NCBI GenBank assembly: GCA_964442325.1
Contig: CAYTYX010000008.1
Location: 1 to 12,978, forward strand
Direction of reading: 5' to 3'
Length of the DNA: 12,978 bases
DNA from: CAYTYX01 sp964442325
Lineage (GTDB): Bacteria; Patescibacteriota; Saccharimonadia; Saccharimonadales; UBA10212
Shown here one piece after another: positions 6,400-12,020 of this stretch. A program made the position numbers and the translations under genes. Position 1 is the stretch's first letter. The number at the start of each line of letters is the position of its first letter. A model generated the notes under the pieces. That model was not told the origin of the DNA, searched no databases, and saw only the letters and a list, made by a program, of their open reading frames with translations.

Positions 6400-6405
6400 A
6401 TTATA
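6400..6405 (-). promoter_or_regulatory. -10 box TATAAT of mscL, nested in the argS stop codon
   Basis: On the minus strand argS ends GTA-TAA and these bases are part of a perfect TATAAT, followed by 8 nt and the mscL ATG. No Shine-Dalgarno is present in the 9-nt gap. This would give mscL and its downstream genes an independent, nearly leaderless transcript. No clear -35 is seen inside argS. Confidence 0.55.
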
Positions 6406-8023
6406 CCTTCTCGGGCGCCTCAATGTTAAGTAGGTTTAAGCCGCTTTTTAAAACTGCCGCATAGGCCTCAACCAGCTTGAGTCTAAGCTCCTGCCTGGTG
6501 TCGCCAATTACTCTGGAATTTTCATAAAAAGCATTGAAGTTCTGGGCCAGCTCGTAAAGATAGGTACAGATGTGCGATGGCAATAGCTCTGTGATGGCAG
6601 CGGCTACCACCTCTGGATATTCACTAATTTTTCGCGCCAAACTACGTTCGGCCGGCTCTAAGTTTAGATTTTTTAGCTCCGAGCTTTTAGTCTGGGCTTT
6701 ACTCAAAATGCTTTTAGCTCGCGCATGCGCGTACTGCAAGTACGGCCCGGAGTTGCCCTCTAAACTAATGGATTCGGCGACGTCGTAAACGATGTCGCTG
6801 CCTAAACGATGCTTCAAAAAACCGTATTTAATGGCGGCGTTGCGAGTCGAATCAGACGTTTTTTCAAATGCTTTTTCAACGGCTTCGTCCACATCCATTA
6901 TGAAGCTAAGCGCGCTGTAAACCTCGCCGGTTCGGCTGCTCATTTTGCCCGAACTCAAAGATACAAAGCCATGATAAATGTGCTCGGTTTTAGCGGCCAA
7001 ATCTTTATCGATTTCGGCTAAAGCAGCCAGCATTACCTTGAAATATTCAGTTTGTTCGTGCGCCGTGACGATTAATGATCGATTGGCCTTCGGCTTAAGT
7101 TTGGCTAGGCCTAGATCTTTGGCTTCGTAAGTTGGCAAACCGGCACTGGTTATAAAAACACGAGTGTGTAAACCAACCTTTTCGCCTTTATAAACCATGG
7201 CGCCATCGCTTTTTTCAAACACTTTGCCGATGTTTGCTTCGACCATCTTTTTACCTTCAATGGCCGCTTCGCTCTCTAAAAATCGCTCAGCCGAATGGAC
7301 ATCTAGATCTTTTAAAACGTTATCGAAATAGGCAAAGCTTTTTTGCCTGCCCCATTCATAAAGTTCATTGATTTTTGGATCACTTTTGTCATAAATCTTT
7401 TGATTGATTCGCTCGATTTCAACTTTGGCAATTTCGTCTGCCTCGTAGGCTTTGTTACCGATAGCATAAAAACCGCCCATCATTGTGTCCGTCTCGATAT
7501 TCCCTGCTTGAAATCCAGCTGCCGTTGATGCCTTATTGTTAATTGCCCAGATGGTTTTGGCCACGTGCAAACCAACATCGCCGTGGTAACTCAGCCGCTT
7601 AACTTTGGCTCCACTAACCTCTAGAAGCGAGGCTATAGCATCGCCAACCGTGTAGCTATAAACATGGCCGATGTGCATCTCTTTAAACGGATTCGGGTCA
7701 CCAAATTCAACCAGAATTTCCTGACCAGCGTTCGGCTTTGGTAGGTCAGTGGCATTAAAAGCGGCTTTGGCTAAAGTTTCATCGGGTAATTTAAAGTTCA
7801 AAAAGCCAGGTCCGGCGATTTCGGCGGTGATTCCACTGGCAGCTAGGTCGGTTTTTATGGCCTCGGCTACTTCGTGTGGGTTTTTGCCCAATTTCTGGGC
7901 TAGCTGCAATGCTAAGTTGGTTGAGTAGTCGCCAAATTGCTCATCTGGCCGGCTCAGTTGCGGCTCAACTTGCTCACCTAGTTTTTGGGAGGCCTTTTTT
8001 AGTGCCGCCTTTAGTTCATCCAT
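6401..8023 (-). CDS. argS: Arginyl-tRNA synthetase, 540 aa
   Basis: Class I synthetase that charges tRNA-Arg. The N-terminal tRNA-recognition (Add-1) domain spans about residues 1-85, with FGDYSTNLAL at 30-39 typical. The catalytic Rossmann domain carries HIGH exactly at 117-120 (NPFKEMHIGH) and the second signature as KMSSR at 360-364. GNSGPYLQYAHAR at 423-435 is diagnostic for ArgS and opens the DALR anticodon-binding domain, which ends with LNIEAPEKV at the C-terminus. The length is slightly below the usual 550-580. Start ATG 8023 has no Shine-Dalgarno; an extended -10 lies 7 nt before it. It follows the DUF1361 gene with a 13-nt gap and precedes mscL by 9 nt on the same strand. Confidence 0.97.
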   Translation of the reverse strand: MDELKAALKKASQKLGEQVEPQLSRPDEQFGDYSTNLALQLAQKLGKNPHEVAEAIKTDLAASGITAEIAGPGFLNFKLPDETLAKAAFNATDLPKPNAGQEILVEFGDPNPFKEMHIGHVYSYTVGDAIASLLEVSGAKVKRLSYHGDVGLHVAKTIWAINNKASTAAGFQAGNIETDTMMGGFYAIGNKAYEADEIAKVEIERINQKIYDKSDPKINELYEWGRQKSFAYFDNVLKDLDVHSAERFLESEAAIEGKKMVEANIGKVFEKSDGAMVYKGEKVGLHTRVFITSAGLPTYEAKDLGLAKLKPKANRSLIVTAHEQTEYFKVMLAALAEIDKDLAAKTEHIYHGFVSLSSGKMSSRTGEVYSALSFIMDVDEAVEKAFEKTSDSTRNAAIKYGFLKHRLGSDIVYDVAESISLEGNSGPYLQYAHARAKSILSKAQTKSSELKNLNLEPAERSLARKISEYPEVVAAAITELLPSHICTYLYELAQNFNAFYENSRVIGDTRQELRLKLVEAYAAVLKSGLNLLNIEAPEKV

Positions 8024-8030
8024 TGGTTTT

Positions 8031-8039
8031 ATGATATCA
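8031..8039 (-). promoter_or_regulatory. Extended -10 (TGATATCAT) of argS, starting in the DUF1361 stop codon
   Basis: Minus strand: the TGA stop of the DUF1361 gene supplies the TGn of an extended -10, then TATCAT, then 7 nt, then the argS ATG. The 13-nt gap has no Shine-Dalgarno. This geometry equals that upstream of dnaG and of the 1197 gene. Confidence 0.5.
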
Positions 8040-8711
8040 GTTCAAGCGCTTTTTCGCCGAGCCACTAGGCGGCATCTGCCACAGCCAGATTGACCCGTAA
8101 GTTGTCGCTAGTAGTAGAAATACCGTTCCGGTCATATCCCAGGACCGCGGGTGCCCCAGCGGATGGACCACGCGATCACTTACATCCAGCGTAATGCCGC
8201 CGGGGTTGGCCACCACATCCCAGCTACTCCAACGCAAATCGCGACCAACATAAATTGCAAAACTCGATACTAATAGAACTGCGGCCACAATTAATGCGCT
8301 AAGCCGAAAACTTAATCTTTTTAGTAACTGCATATGCACCATCATCAGGCTGGAAAAACCGGCCGCAAAGCCGGCTACTACCAGACTTGTTATCAAAACA
8401 ATGTCGTACAGCTGATTGATTTGGCCGGTTGGCGCGGTGTGGACGTAATCGGTTAAAACATACCAGGCATTTGGTAAAAATATCAGCCATAAAGCACTCA
8501 GCAGCAGATTTGGCAAACTGGTCCATGGGTATGCCCGCAGATTTTTTACTAGTAGAATCGATACACCTAGCGGCACAAACGCCAGAACCAAGTTTTCAAT
8601 TAAAAACCAATCAGTGCTTGAATGGGTGTAGGCTACCCTAAACAAAAATAGCAGCACACAAAGGCCGGCTGGCAAACCAAGCGCAAATGATTTTTCCCGA
8701 GACCACGGCAT
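8037..8711 (-). CDS. DUF1361 family integral membrane protein, 224 aa
   Basis: Polytopic membrane protein of unknown function. Hydrophobic segments lie at about 8-28, 36-55, 66-87, 99-122, 137-155 and 192-212, giving six helices. Family-like motifs are WFLIENLVLAFVPL (35-48), NAWYVLTDYVH (81-91, matching the NAPYxxTDxxH type), LYDI (101-104) and YVGRDLRWSSWD (154-165, matching YLGRFLRxNSWD). The C-terminal tail is basic (SAKKRLN), so it probably lies inside the cell. The start ATG at 8711 follows a perfect TATAAT by only 6 nt with no Shine-Dalgarno, implying a leaderless mRNA. It is divergent from the FMN reductase and 13 nt upstream of argS. Six helices and the family name are inferred by eye. 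Confidence 0.85.
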   Translation of the reverse strand: MPWSREKSFALGLPAGLCVLLFLFRVAYTHSSTDWFLIENLVLAFVPLGVSILLVKNLRAYPWTSLPNLLLSALWLIFLPNAWYVLTDYVHTAPTGQINQLYDIVLITSLVVAGFAAGFSSLMMVHMQLLKRLSFRLSALIVAAVLLVSSFAIYVGRDLRWSSWDVVANPGGITLDVSDRVVHPLGHPRSWDMTGTVFLLLATTYGSIWLWQMPPSGSAKKRLN

Positions 8712-8717
8712 AACTAA

Positions 8718-8723
8718 ATTATA
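8718..8723 (-). promoter_or_regulatory. -10 box TATAAT of the DUF1361 gene
   Basis: A consensus hexamer on the minus strand, 6 nt before the ATG at 8711; transcription would begin at the start codon. It lies exactly 17 bp from the opposing TATAAT of the FMN reductase (8741-8746), so each box occupies the other promoter's -35 position. Confidence 0.6.
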
Positions 8724-8740
8724 CCTTTAAAGACGCCTGT

Positions 8741-8746
8741 TATAAT
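8741..8746 (+). promoter_or_regulatory. -10 box TATAAT of the FMN reductase gene
   Basis: A consensus hexamer on the plus strand, followed by AGAGGA (8752-8757) and then 7 nt to the ATG at 8765, giving a short leader with a Shine-Dalgarno. The -35 position (17-nt spacer) reads ATTATA, which is the reverse complement of the opposing -10, so there is no true -35. Confidence 0.6.
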
Positions 8747-8764
8747 GAAGCAGAGGAAATATTT

Positions 8765-9355
8765 ATGAAACTGCAAATAATCATCGGCTCAACGAGACCA
8801 AATCGAGTAACGCCGCGCTTAGCAAAATGGGTGCTGGCCCAAGCATCAGCAATGCCAGACGTCGGAGCCGAGTTAGTTGACCTAGCTGACTACAATTTGC
8901 CCCTATTTAATGAGCCGAGCTCGCCGCAGTTTACACCCAACCGCAAACCCGAATCTGTGGTAGACAAATGGCTTCTTAAGTTGGCCGAGGCCGACGCTTA
9001 CGTTTTAGTAACACCAGAATACAACCGCTCAACCTCCGGCGTGCTAAAAAACGCGCTCGACTACATCGATTTTCAGTTCGAGAAAAAACCGGTAGCGCTA
9101 GTTGGCCACGGTAGCACCGGCGGTGCCCAGGCTATATCTCATCTGCGCGGCATTTTGCCAGGACTTCTGGCTGTAACTGTGCCGCGAGCCACTTATTTTA
9201 ACGGCGCTAGCGAGGGATTAGACGAAGCCGGTAACTTAAGCACAGAAATCAGTTCAAAGCCATACGGCCCACATACCGCCATCAAGCAAACACTCGAAGA
9301 TCTAAAATGGTACAGCGACGCTCTAGCTGCTGCCCGCGCAAAAGTTTCTAAATAA
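8765..9355 (+). CDS. NADPH-dependent FMN reductase family flavoprotein, 196 aa
   Basis: Cytoplasmic flavodoxin-like oxidoreductase that reduces FMN, quinones or similar acceptors with NAD(P)H; the physiological substrate cannot be told from sequence. The N-terminal phosphate-binding loop is IIIGSTRPNR (5-14). The second flavin-contact motif is TPEYNRSTSGVLKNALDY (83-100), the most diagnostic part of the family. VALVGHGSTGGAQA (110-123) forms the next strand-loop. Length 196 fits the roughly 180-200 residue family. The start is ATG 8765 with AGAGGA 7 nt upstream. It shares a symmetric promoter region with the DUF1361 gene and ends 4 nt from the convergent SnoaL-like gene. Confidence 0.92.
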   Translation: MKLQIIIGSTRPNRVTPRLAKWVLAQASAMPDVGAELVDLADYNLPLFNEPSSPQFTPNRKPESVVDKWLLKLAEADAYVLVTPEYNRSTSGVLKNALDYIDFQFEKKPVALVGHGSTGGAQAISHLRGILPGLLAVTVPRATYFNGASEGLDEAGNLSTEISSKPYGPHTAIKQTLEDLKWYSDALAAARAKVSK

Positions 9356-9359
9356 ACTT

Positions 9360-9800
9360 CTAGGCTGCGGCGCCAACTGGGCGAACCACTTGGTCCTGCA
9401 GTTTAAATATCAGTTGGCTAATCTTCCAGCGGTCTTCGCCGGTTTTAACTAAAATGTAATCGACTGTGCCACGCACTGTCCAAGCGTAGCGCTGGCCACG
9501 ATCAGCTACGTAATGCACGTATTCTACTGCCGCACTGGCCTTAGCCCGCCGCGAGTTCAAAATTCTAATTCCCATCCGGCGCACAAAGTGTCGTGACGCG
9601 TAGAAAAATGAGCCAATTTCGCGCCGCCAGCCATCAATCAACCTTTCTTTACTTAGGTTAGACGGCATCTCGCCGCTAATTGCCTTATCGTCCACAAACG
9701 GTCTTTTGACAAAGTACTTTTCTAGCCGTTCCCACTGCCGTAGTTCGCGCAGATGGGCCACGGACTTAATAACGTCTTCGATTGCTTTTTTGTCGGTCAT
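9360..9800 (-). CDS. SnoaL/NTF2-like domain protein, 146 aa
   Basis: Probably a cone-shaped alpha+beta NTF2-like (SnoaL/DUF4440-type) domain. Residues 3-30 form the N-terminal helices (AIEDVIKSVAHLRELRQWERLEKYF), then a proline-rich turn, a second helix (51-64, ending WRREIG), and long beta strands: ASRHFVRRMGIRILN, KASAAVEYVHYVAD, YAWTVRGTVDYILVK and DRWKISQLIFKLQDQ. The closing pattern, a charged beta-hairpin with a Trp in RWKIS, is typical of the fold. No catalytic residues can be assigned; members may be enzymes, binding proteins or toxin-immunity domains. The start ATG at 9800 has AAGGAGAGG in front of it. It is convergent with the FMN reductase and downstream of tRNA-Ser. Confidence 0.75.
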   Translation of the reverse strand: MTDKKAIEDVIKSVAHLRELRQWERLEKYFVKRPFVDDKAISGEMPSNLSKERLIDGWRREIGSFFYASRHFVRRMGIRILNSRRAKASAAVEYVHYVADRGQRYAWTVRGTVDYILVKTGEDRWKISQLIFKLQDQVVRPVGAAA

Positions 9801-9823
9801 ATTACCCTCTCCTTTTAGCCTAG

Positions 9824-9855
9824 CTCACGCAAGCTTAAGTTTAGCTTAAAGTGAG
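9824..9855. other. Two-step stem-loop in the spacer between tRNA-Ser and the SnoaL-like gene
   Basis: CTCAC (9824-9828) pairs with GTGAG (9851-9855), and inside it AAGCT (9831-9835) pairs with AGCTT (9843-9847), leaving a small internal loop and a 7-nt terminal loop. There is no U-tract on either strand. The segment also contains GCTTAAG (9833-9839) and GCTTAAA (9844-9850), a near direct repeat related to the GCTTAAGC palindromes elsewhere. It may be a leader structure or operator for the SnoaL-like gene; it lies 24-55 nt before that gene's ATG. Confidence 0.35.
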
Positions 9856-9905
9856 ACTTCGACGCGGTGAGATTTCTTACAACCCCACTCTACTTATTTT
9901 ATCAC

Positions 9906-9918
9906 GGGCATAATGCCC
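9906..9918 (-). other. Short hairpin just after the tRNA gene
   Basis: GGGCA-TAA-TGCCC is a perfect 5-bp stem with a 3-nt loop starting 5 nt beyond the encoded CCA. On the minus strand it is followed by GTGATAAAATAAG, so it lacks a terminator U-tract. It may mark the 3' processing or pause site of the tRNA transcript. Confidence 0.3.
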
Positions 9919-9923
9919 AAACT

Positions 9924-10014
9924 TGGCGGAGGGGGCGGGATTCGAACCCGCGACAAGGTTGCCCCTGTACCGCCTTTCCAAGGCGGCGCACTAGACCAAC
10001 TATGCGACCCCTCC
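9924..10014 (-). tRNA. tRNA-Ser, anticodon GGA, CCA encoded
   Basis: The cloverleaf can be drawn by hand. The acceptor stem is GGAGGGG with CCCCTCC. The anticodon arm is CCGCC-TTGGAAA-GGCGG with anticodon GGA, reading UCC and UCU serine codons. A long class II variable arm follows (in the ACAGGGGCAACCTTGT stretch), then the T arm GCGGG-TTCGAAT-CCCGC. The discriminator G (9927) is followed directly by an encoded CCA (9926-9924). The long variable arm and G73 are both as expected for serine. It lies 21 nt downstream of the isomerase gene on the same strand. Confidence 0.97.
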
Positions 10015-10025
10015 CTACCTAGTTA

Positions 10026-10031
10026 ATTCTA
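10026..10031 (-). promoter_or_regulatory. Possible -10 box (TAGAAT) for tRNA-Ser
   Basis: TAGAAT lies 11 nt before the first base of the mature tRNA on the minus strand, just after the isomerase stop codon, so transcription could start about 4-5 nt upstream of the tRNA. The -35 region, inside the isomerase gene, is poor. Co-transcription with the isomerase is the alternative. Confidence 0.4.
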
Positions 10032-10035
10032 CTAT

Positions 10036-11064
10036 TTATCTGAGTTCTTTTTTGAACTTTTCGACCAGCTCGACCGGTGCCGGATTGACGCCATTAAGTA
10101 ACGCCAAATATATCGATACGAAATCGCCAAAATTAGCTGCCCACACTAGTTGCTCTAGCAGCGTTGTGCCCTGCACTTCCACTGTGTTTGGTGCCGGTCG
10201 CTTGCCACTCAAAAGCCGCTCGGTTAGCTCAAAACGCTGGTTGATGCGCTGGTGTTCGAGTTTAGAGCGTAAGTCTATCACGCTGAAGGGTTTGTCGAAT
10301 GGATGGCTGCTCCAGCCGATAAATTCGTTATGGCTGACTTCTGGATATTGGCCCCACCACGCCGTATTTTTAGCATTTTCGTTAAAGTCGATCTTCCATT
10401 TGTAGGCCACTGGCGCCAGCAGCGGCCCGGCGTAAATTATTGGCGTTTTGCCAACAATTTCCAGCGCCAACTGCTTGGCCGGATTTTTACTTGTAGGTAC
10501 CACGGCTGCCCAACTTTCAACCTCGCCCCGCAAAAATTCAGCCGCCAGTTTAAGCTGCTTGTCGGCTTCGGCTTCGGCTACCAACCCGGCCTTTTCTAGC
10601 ATCGTCACTAGTGCCCGTAAGCAATAAAAAACGGCGTAGCGTGGTTGCTGTGAGGGCGGAATTTTGGCCATCGGATATTTTTTGGCGATTGCCTGCTCTT
10701 CCAGTTGGCCTCCGTTGGTAATCACAGCGATTTTGGCGTTGGCTTTCTCGGCCTCGGCCAAGCAGCTCAATGTTTCTTCGGTATCGCCCGAATAACTGGA
10801 CGCAATAAACAGTGTGTCCGGCGCTACGTAGGGTGGGATGTGGTAGTCGCGTACGACTTCAAATGGGATTTTATAACCCGGCCAGCTTTTACTTAAAAGC
10901 CCGGCCAGTGCCGAGCCGCCCATGCCGGCGTAAACCACATTGCGAAACGGCCCGCTAAGCTGGGGTAGTTCAAAATCGTGTTCCAGCTGCTCGCACTGAT
11001 GCTCGGCAATGCCCAGCGCATCATCACCATCGCGGCTGTGAATATATTTAAGATCATCTAACAT
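10036..11064 (-). CDS. Bifunctional phosphoglucose/phosphomannose isomerase family (SIS domain), 342 aa
   Basis: Interconverts glucose-6-phosphate or mannose-6-phosphate with fructose-6-phosphate in the cytoplasm; the PGI/PMI family of small isomerases. The first SIS domain carries VVYAGMGGSALAG (43-55) and the sugar-phosphate loop ASSYSGDTEETL (88-99). The second half has FNENAKNTAWWG (227-238) and PEVSHNEFIGW (241-251), the PGI/PMI C-terminal signature whose His and Glu residues are the likely catalytic ones. The length is normal (about 320-350). ATG 11064 is preferred: the frame stays open upstream to 11214, but that part is shadow sequence over the divergent gene and has an unlikely composition. 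AGGGGG ends 3 nt before ATG, and a TATACT box 10 nt before ATG implies a leader of only a few nucleotides. Confidence 0.92.
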   Translation of the reverse strand: MLDDLKYIHSRDGDDALGIAEHQCEQLEHDFELPQLSGPFRNVVYAGMGGSALAGLLSKSWPGYKIPFEVVRDYHIPPYVAPDTLFIASSYSGDTEETLSCLAEAEKANAKIAVITNGGQLEEQAIAKKYPMAKIPPSQQPRYAVFYCLRALVTMLEKAGLVAEAEADKQLKLAAEFLRGEVESWAAVVPTSKNPAKQLALEIVGKTPIIYAGPLLAPVAYKWKIDFNENAKNTAWWGQYPEVSHNEFIGWSSHPFDKPFSVIDLRSKLEHQRINQRFELTERLLSGKRPAPNTVEVQGTTLLEQLVWAANFGDFVSIYLALLNGVNPAPVELVEKFKKELR

Positions 11065-11074
11065 TTGCCCCCTA

Positions 11075-11080
11075 AGTATA
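11075..11080 (-). promoter_or_regulatory. -10 box TATACT of the isomerase gene
   Basis: TATACT on the minus strand, 10 nt before the ATG at 11064, gives a predicted leader of about 3-4 nt. It mirrors the plus-strand TATACT at 11094-11099 across a 13-bp spacer that holds the GCTTAAGC palindrome. Confidence 0.5.
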
Positions 11081-11082
11081 TT

Positions 11083-11090
11083 GCTTAAGC
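11083..11090. repeat. GCTTAAGC palindrome, second copy
   Basis: A perfect palindrome midway between the two outward-facing TATACT boxes, identical to that at 1166-1173. A protein bound here would touch the region upstream of both -10 boxes. Confidence 0.35.
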
Positions 11091-11093
11091 TGG

Positions 11094-11099
11094 TATACT
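11094..11099 (+). promoter_or_regulatory. -10 box TATACT of the 11124 gene
   Basis: TATACT on the plus strand predicts transcription from about 11106, leaving a short leader with AAGGAGGG (11112-11119) 4 nt before the ATG at 11124. The -35 position at 17-nt spacing reads CCTAAG, which is poor. Confidence 0.55.
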
Positions 11100-11123
11100 G
11101 GAAGAGAAAATAAGGAGGGTGGG

Positions 11124-11510
11124 ATGTTCGATCAAGGTGACGACAATCAATCAACCGCTGCCGCCCCGGCGGCGCCAGCTCAAGGCTTAGCGAGCGTAGG
11201 CAGCAACTTACCAACGCCAGTTACCGCTCAGAGTTCAGATGACACTAAAGCACCAAGTAGTAGCGGCAGTTCTGACCTAAGCCAAATTAAAAAAGAGGCG
11301 CTTGCCAGCTTGGCGCCCTTGGCCGATAAGTTAGACCAAGTGCCAGCCGAGAAGTTTAAAACTTTGATGATGCTCATCCAATCGGCCGACAGCCAAGATT
11401 TAATTCCGGCTGCTTACGAAGCTGCCAAGCAAATTACCGACGACAAAGCCAAAGCTCAAGCTCTACTGGACGTTATCAACGAAATCAACTACTTTAGCCA
11501 GCCCAAATAG
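11124..11510 (+). CDS. Conserved-looking small helical protein with disordered N-terminus, 128 aa, unknown
   Basis: Residues 1-50 are low-complexity (Ala, Pro, Ser, Gln, Asp) and probably disordered. Residues 51-124 are dense in helix-forming residues: LSQIKKEALASLAPLADKL, then PAEKFKTLMMLIQSADSQDLIPAAYEAAKQI, then DDKAKAQALLDVINEINYF; together these suggest a compact three- or four-helix bundle. There is no signal peptide, membrane helix or cysteine, so it is cytoplasmic. The Shine-Dalgarno AAGGAGGG is the strongest in the window, suggesting good expression. My impression is that similar proteins occur across Saccharibacteria, but I cannot confirm it here. It is divergent from the isomerase and ends 2 nt from the convergent VPNTG protein gene. 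Confidence 0.82.
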   Translation: MFDQGDDNQSTAAAPAAPAQGLASVGSNLPTPVTAQSSDDTKAPSSSGSSDLSQIKKEALASLAPLADKLDQVPAEKFKTLMMLIQSADSQDLIPAAYEAAKQITDDKAKAQALLDVINEINYFSQPK

Positions 11511-11512
11511 TT

Positions 11513-11950
11513 TTAGGCTGATTGTTTTTTGGCCGCGGCGGCGTAGTGGACACCGGCTGCCAATAAGCTTACGCCGGCAAATAGAGCTACGGTATTGCCC
11601 GGGCCGGTGTTAGGTACGCTTGACGTGGTTTTAGTGGTGGTGTGCTTTTTAGAACTAACGGTTGCCTTTTTGGTGGTGGTTGCAGACGGCTGGGCGGGCG
11701 CTGCACCGGCGGCTCCGGCCGGATTAGTGTGAGTGGCGTAGTGATGATGAATCTGGCGCCCGAGCAGGCCAACAGCAACGATAATAACTAGTACTGCCAA
11801 GACCCGACCGGTCCAGGTTAAGAACCCGGCGGTTGCCTTGGGACGGTAGCTGGTGAATTTAAATCGCTCCGAACTATCCGAAGTGGTTTCGGGCTCTGGT
11901 TGAACTTCGGGTTCGTCGCGAATTTCTTCTTGTTCTGGCTCGTCGGGCAT
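11513..11950 (-). CDS. Two-helix surface protein with sortase-like VPNTG tail, 145 aa
   Basis: Residues 1-28 are very acidic (Glu, Pro, Asp) and probably cytoplasmic. Residues 45-65 form the first membrane helix. Residues 66-111 are a Gly/Ala/Pro then Thr/Ser/Lys-rich linker that should be outside the cell. The C-terminus reads VPNTG (112-116), a hydrophobic stretch (119-137) and a basic tail (AAAAKKQSA), which is the three-part layout of a cell-wall sorting signal with Val in place of Leu of LPXTG. If a sortase cuts it, the protein would be linked to the wall or another protein while still anchored by helix 1; otherwise it is a plain two-pass protein. No sortase gene is in the window. The start ATG at 11950 has AAGGAG 7 nt upstream. 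Confidence 0.82.
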   Translation of the reverse strand: MPDEPEQEEIRDEPEVQPEPETTSDSSERFKFTSYRPKATAGFLTWTGRVLAVLVIIVAVGLLGRQIHHHYATHTNPAGAAGAAPAQPSATTTKKATVSSKKHTTTKTTSSVPNTGPGNTVALFAGVSLLAAGVHYAAAAKKQSA

Positions 11951-11977
11951 AACCTCTCTCCTTATATCTTAGGCCAT

Positions 11978-11983
11978 ATTATA
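11978..11983 (-). promoter_or_regulatory. -10 box TATAAT of the VPNTG protein gene
   Basis: A consensus TATAAT on the minus strand, 27 nt before the ATG, leaving a normal leader with a Shine-Dalgarno. A TTGACA (11992-11997) lies only 8 nt upstream of it, too close to be its -35; at the proper distance the sequence is TAGCAC. Confidence 0.55.
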
Positions 11984-12009
11984 CACTACTATGTCAAATA
12001 GTGCTAGTG
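11984..12009. other. Bulged stem-loop between groEL and the VPNTG protein gene
   Basis: CACT (11984-11987) plus ACTAT (11988-11992) pair with ATAGT (11998-12002) plus AGTG (12006-12009), with a 5-nt loop and a 3-nt bulge. It lies 11 nt after the groEL stop codon, so it may stop or stabilise the groEL mRNA. No U-tract follows; the next bases on the minus strand are the TATAAT promoter box. Confidence 0.35.
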
Positions 12010-12020
12010 GTGTCAGAGGA

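Noticed and set aside
9342..9359. AAGTTT-6 nt-AAACTT inverted repeat at the FMN reductase/SnoaL convergent junction as a terminator
   Set aside because: The stem is only six mostly A-T pairs, there is no U-tract, and much of it is coding sequence and stop codons.
11065..11214. 50-residue N-terminal extension of the isomerase
   Set aside because: It overlaps the divergent 11124 gene and both promoter boxes, has an odd Cys/Arg/Pro-rich composition, and the family normally begins near the ATG at 11064.
11992..11997. TTGACA as -35 of the VPNTG protein gene
   Set aside because: It is only 8 nt from the TATAAT, and at the correct spacing downstream there is no -10-like hexamer.
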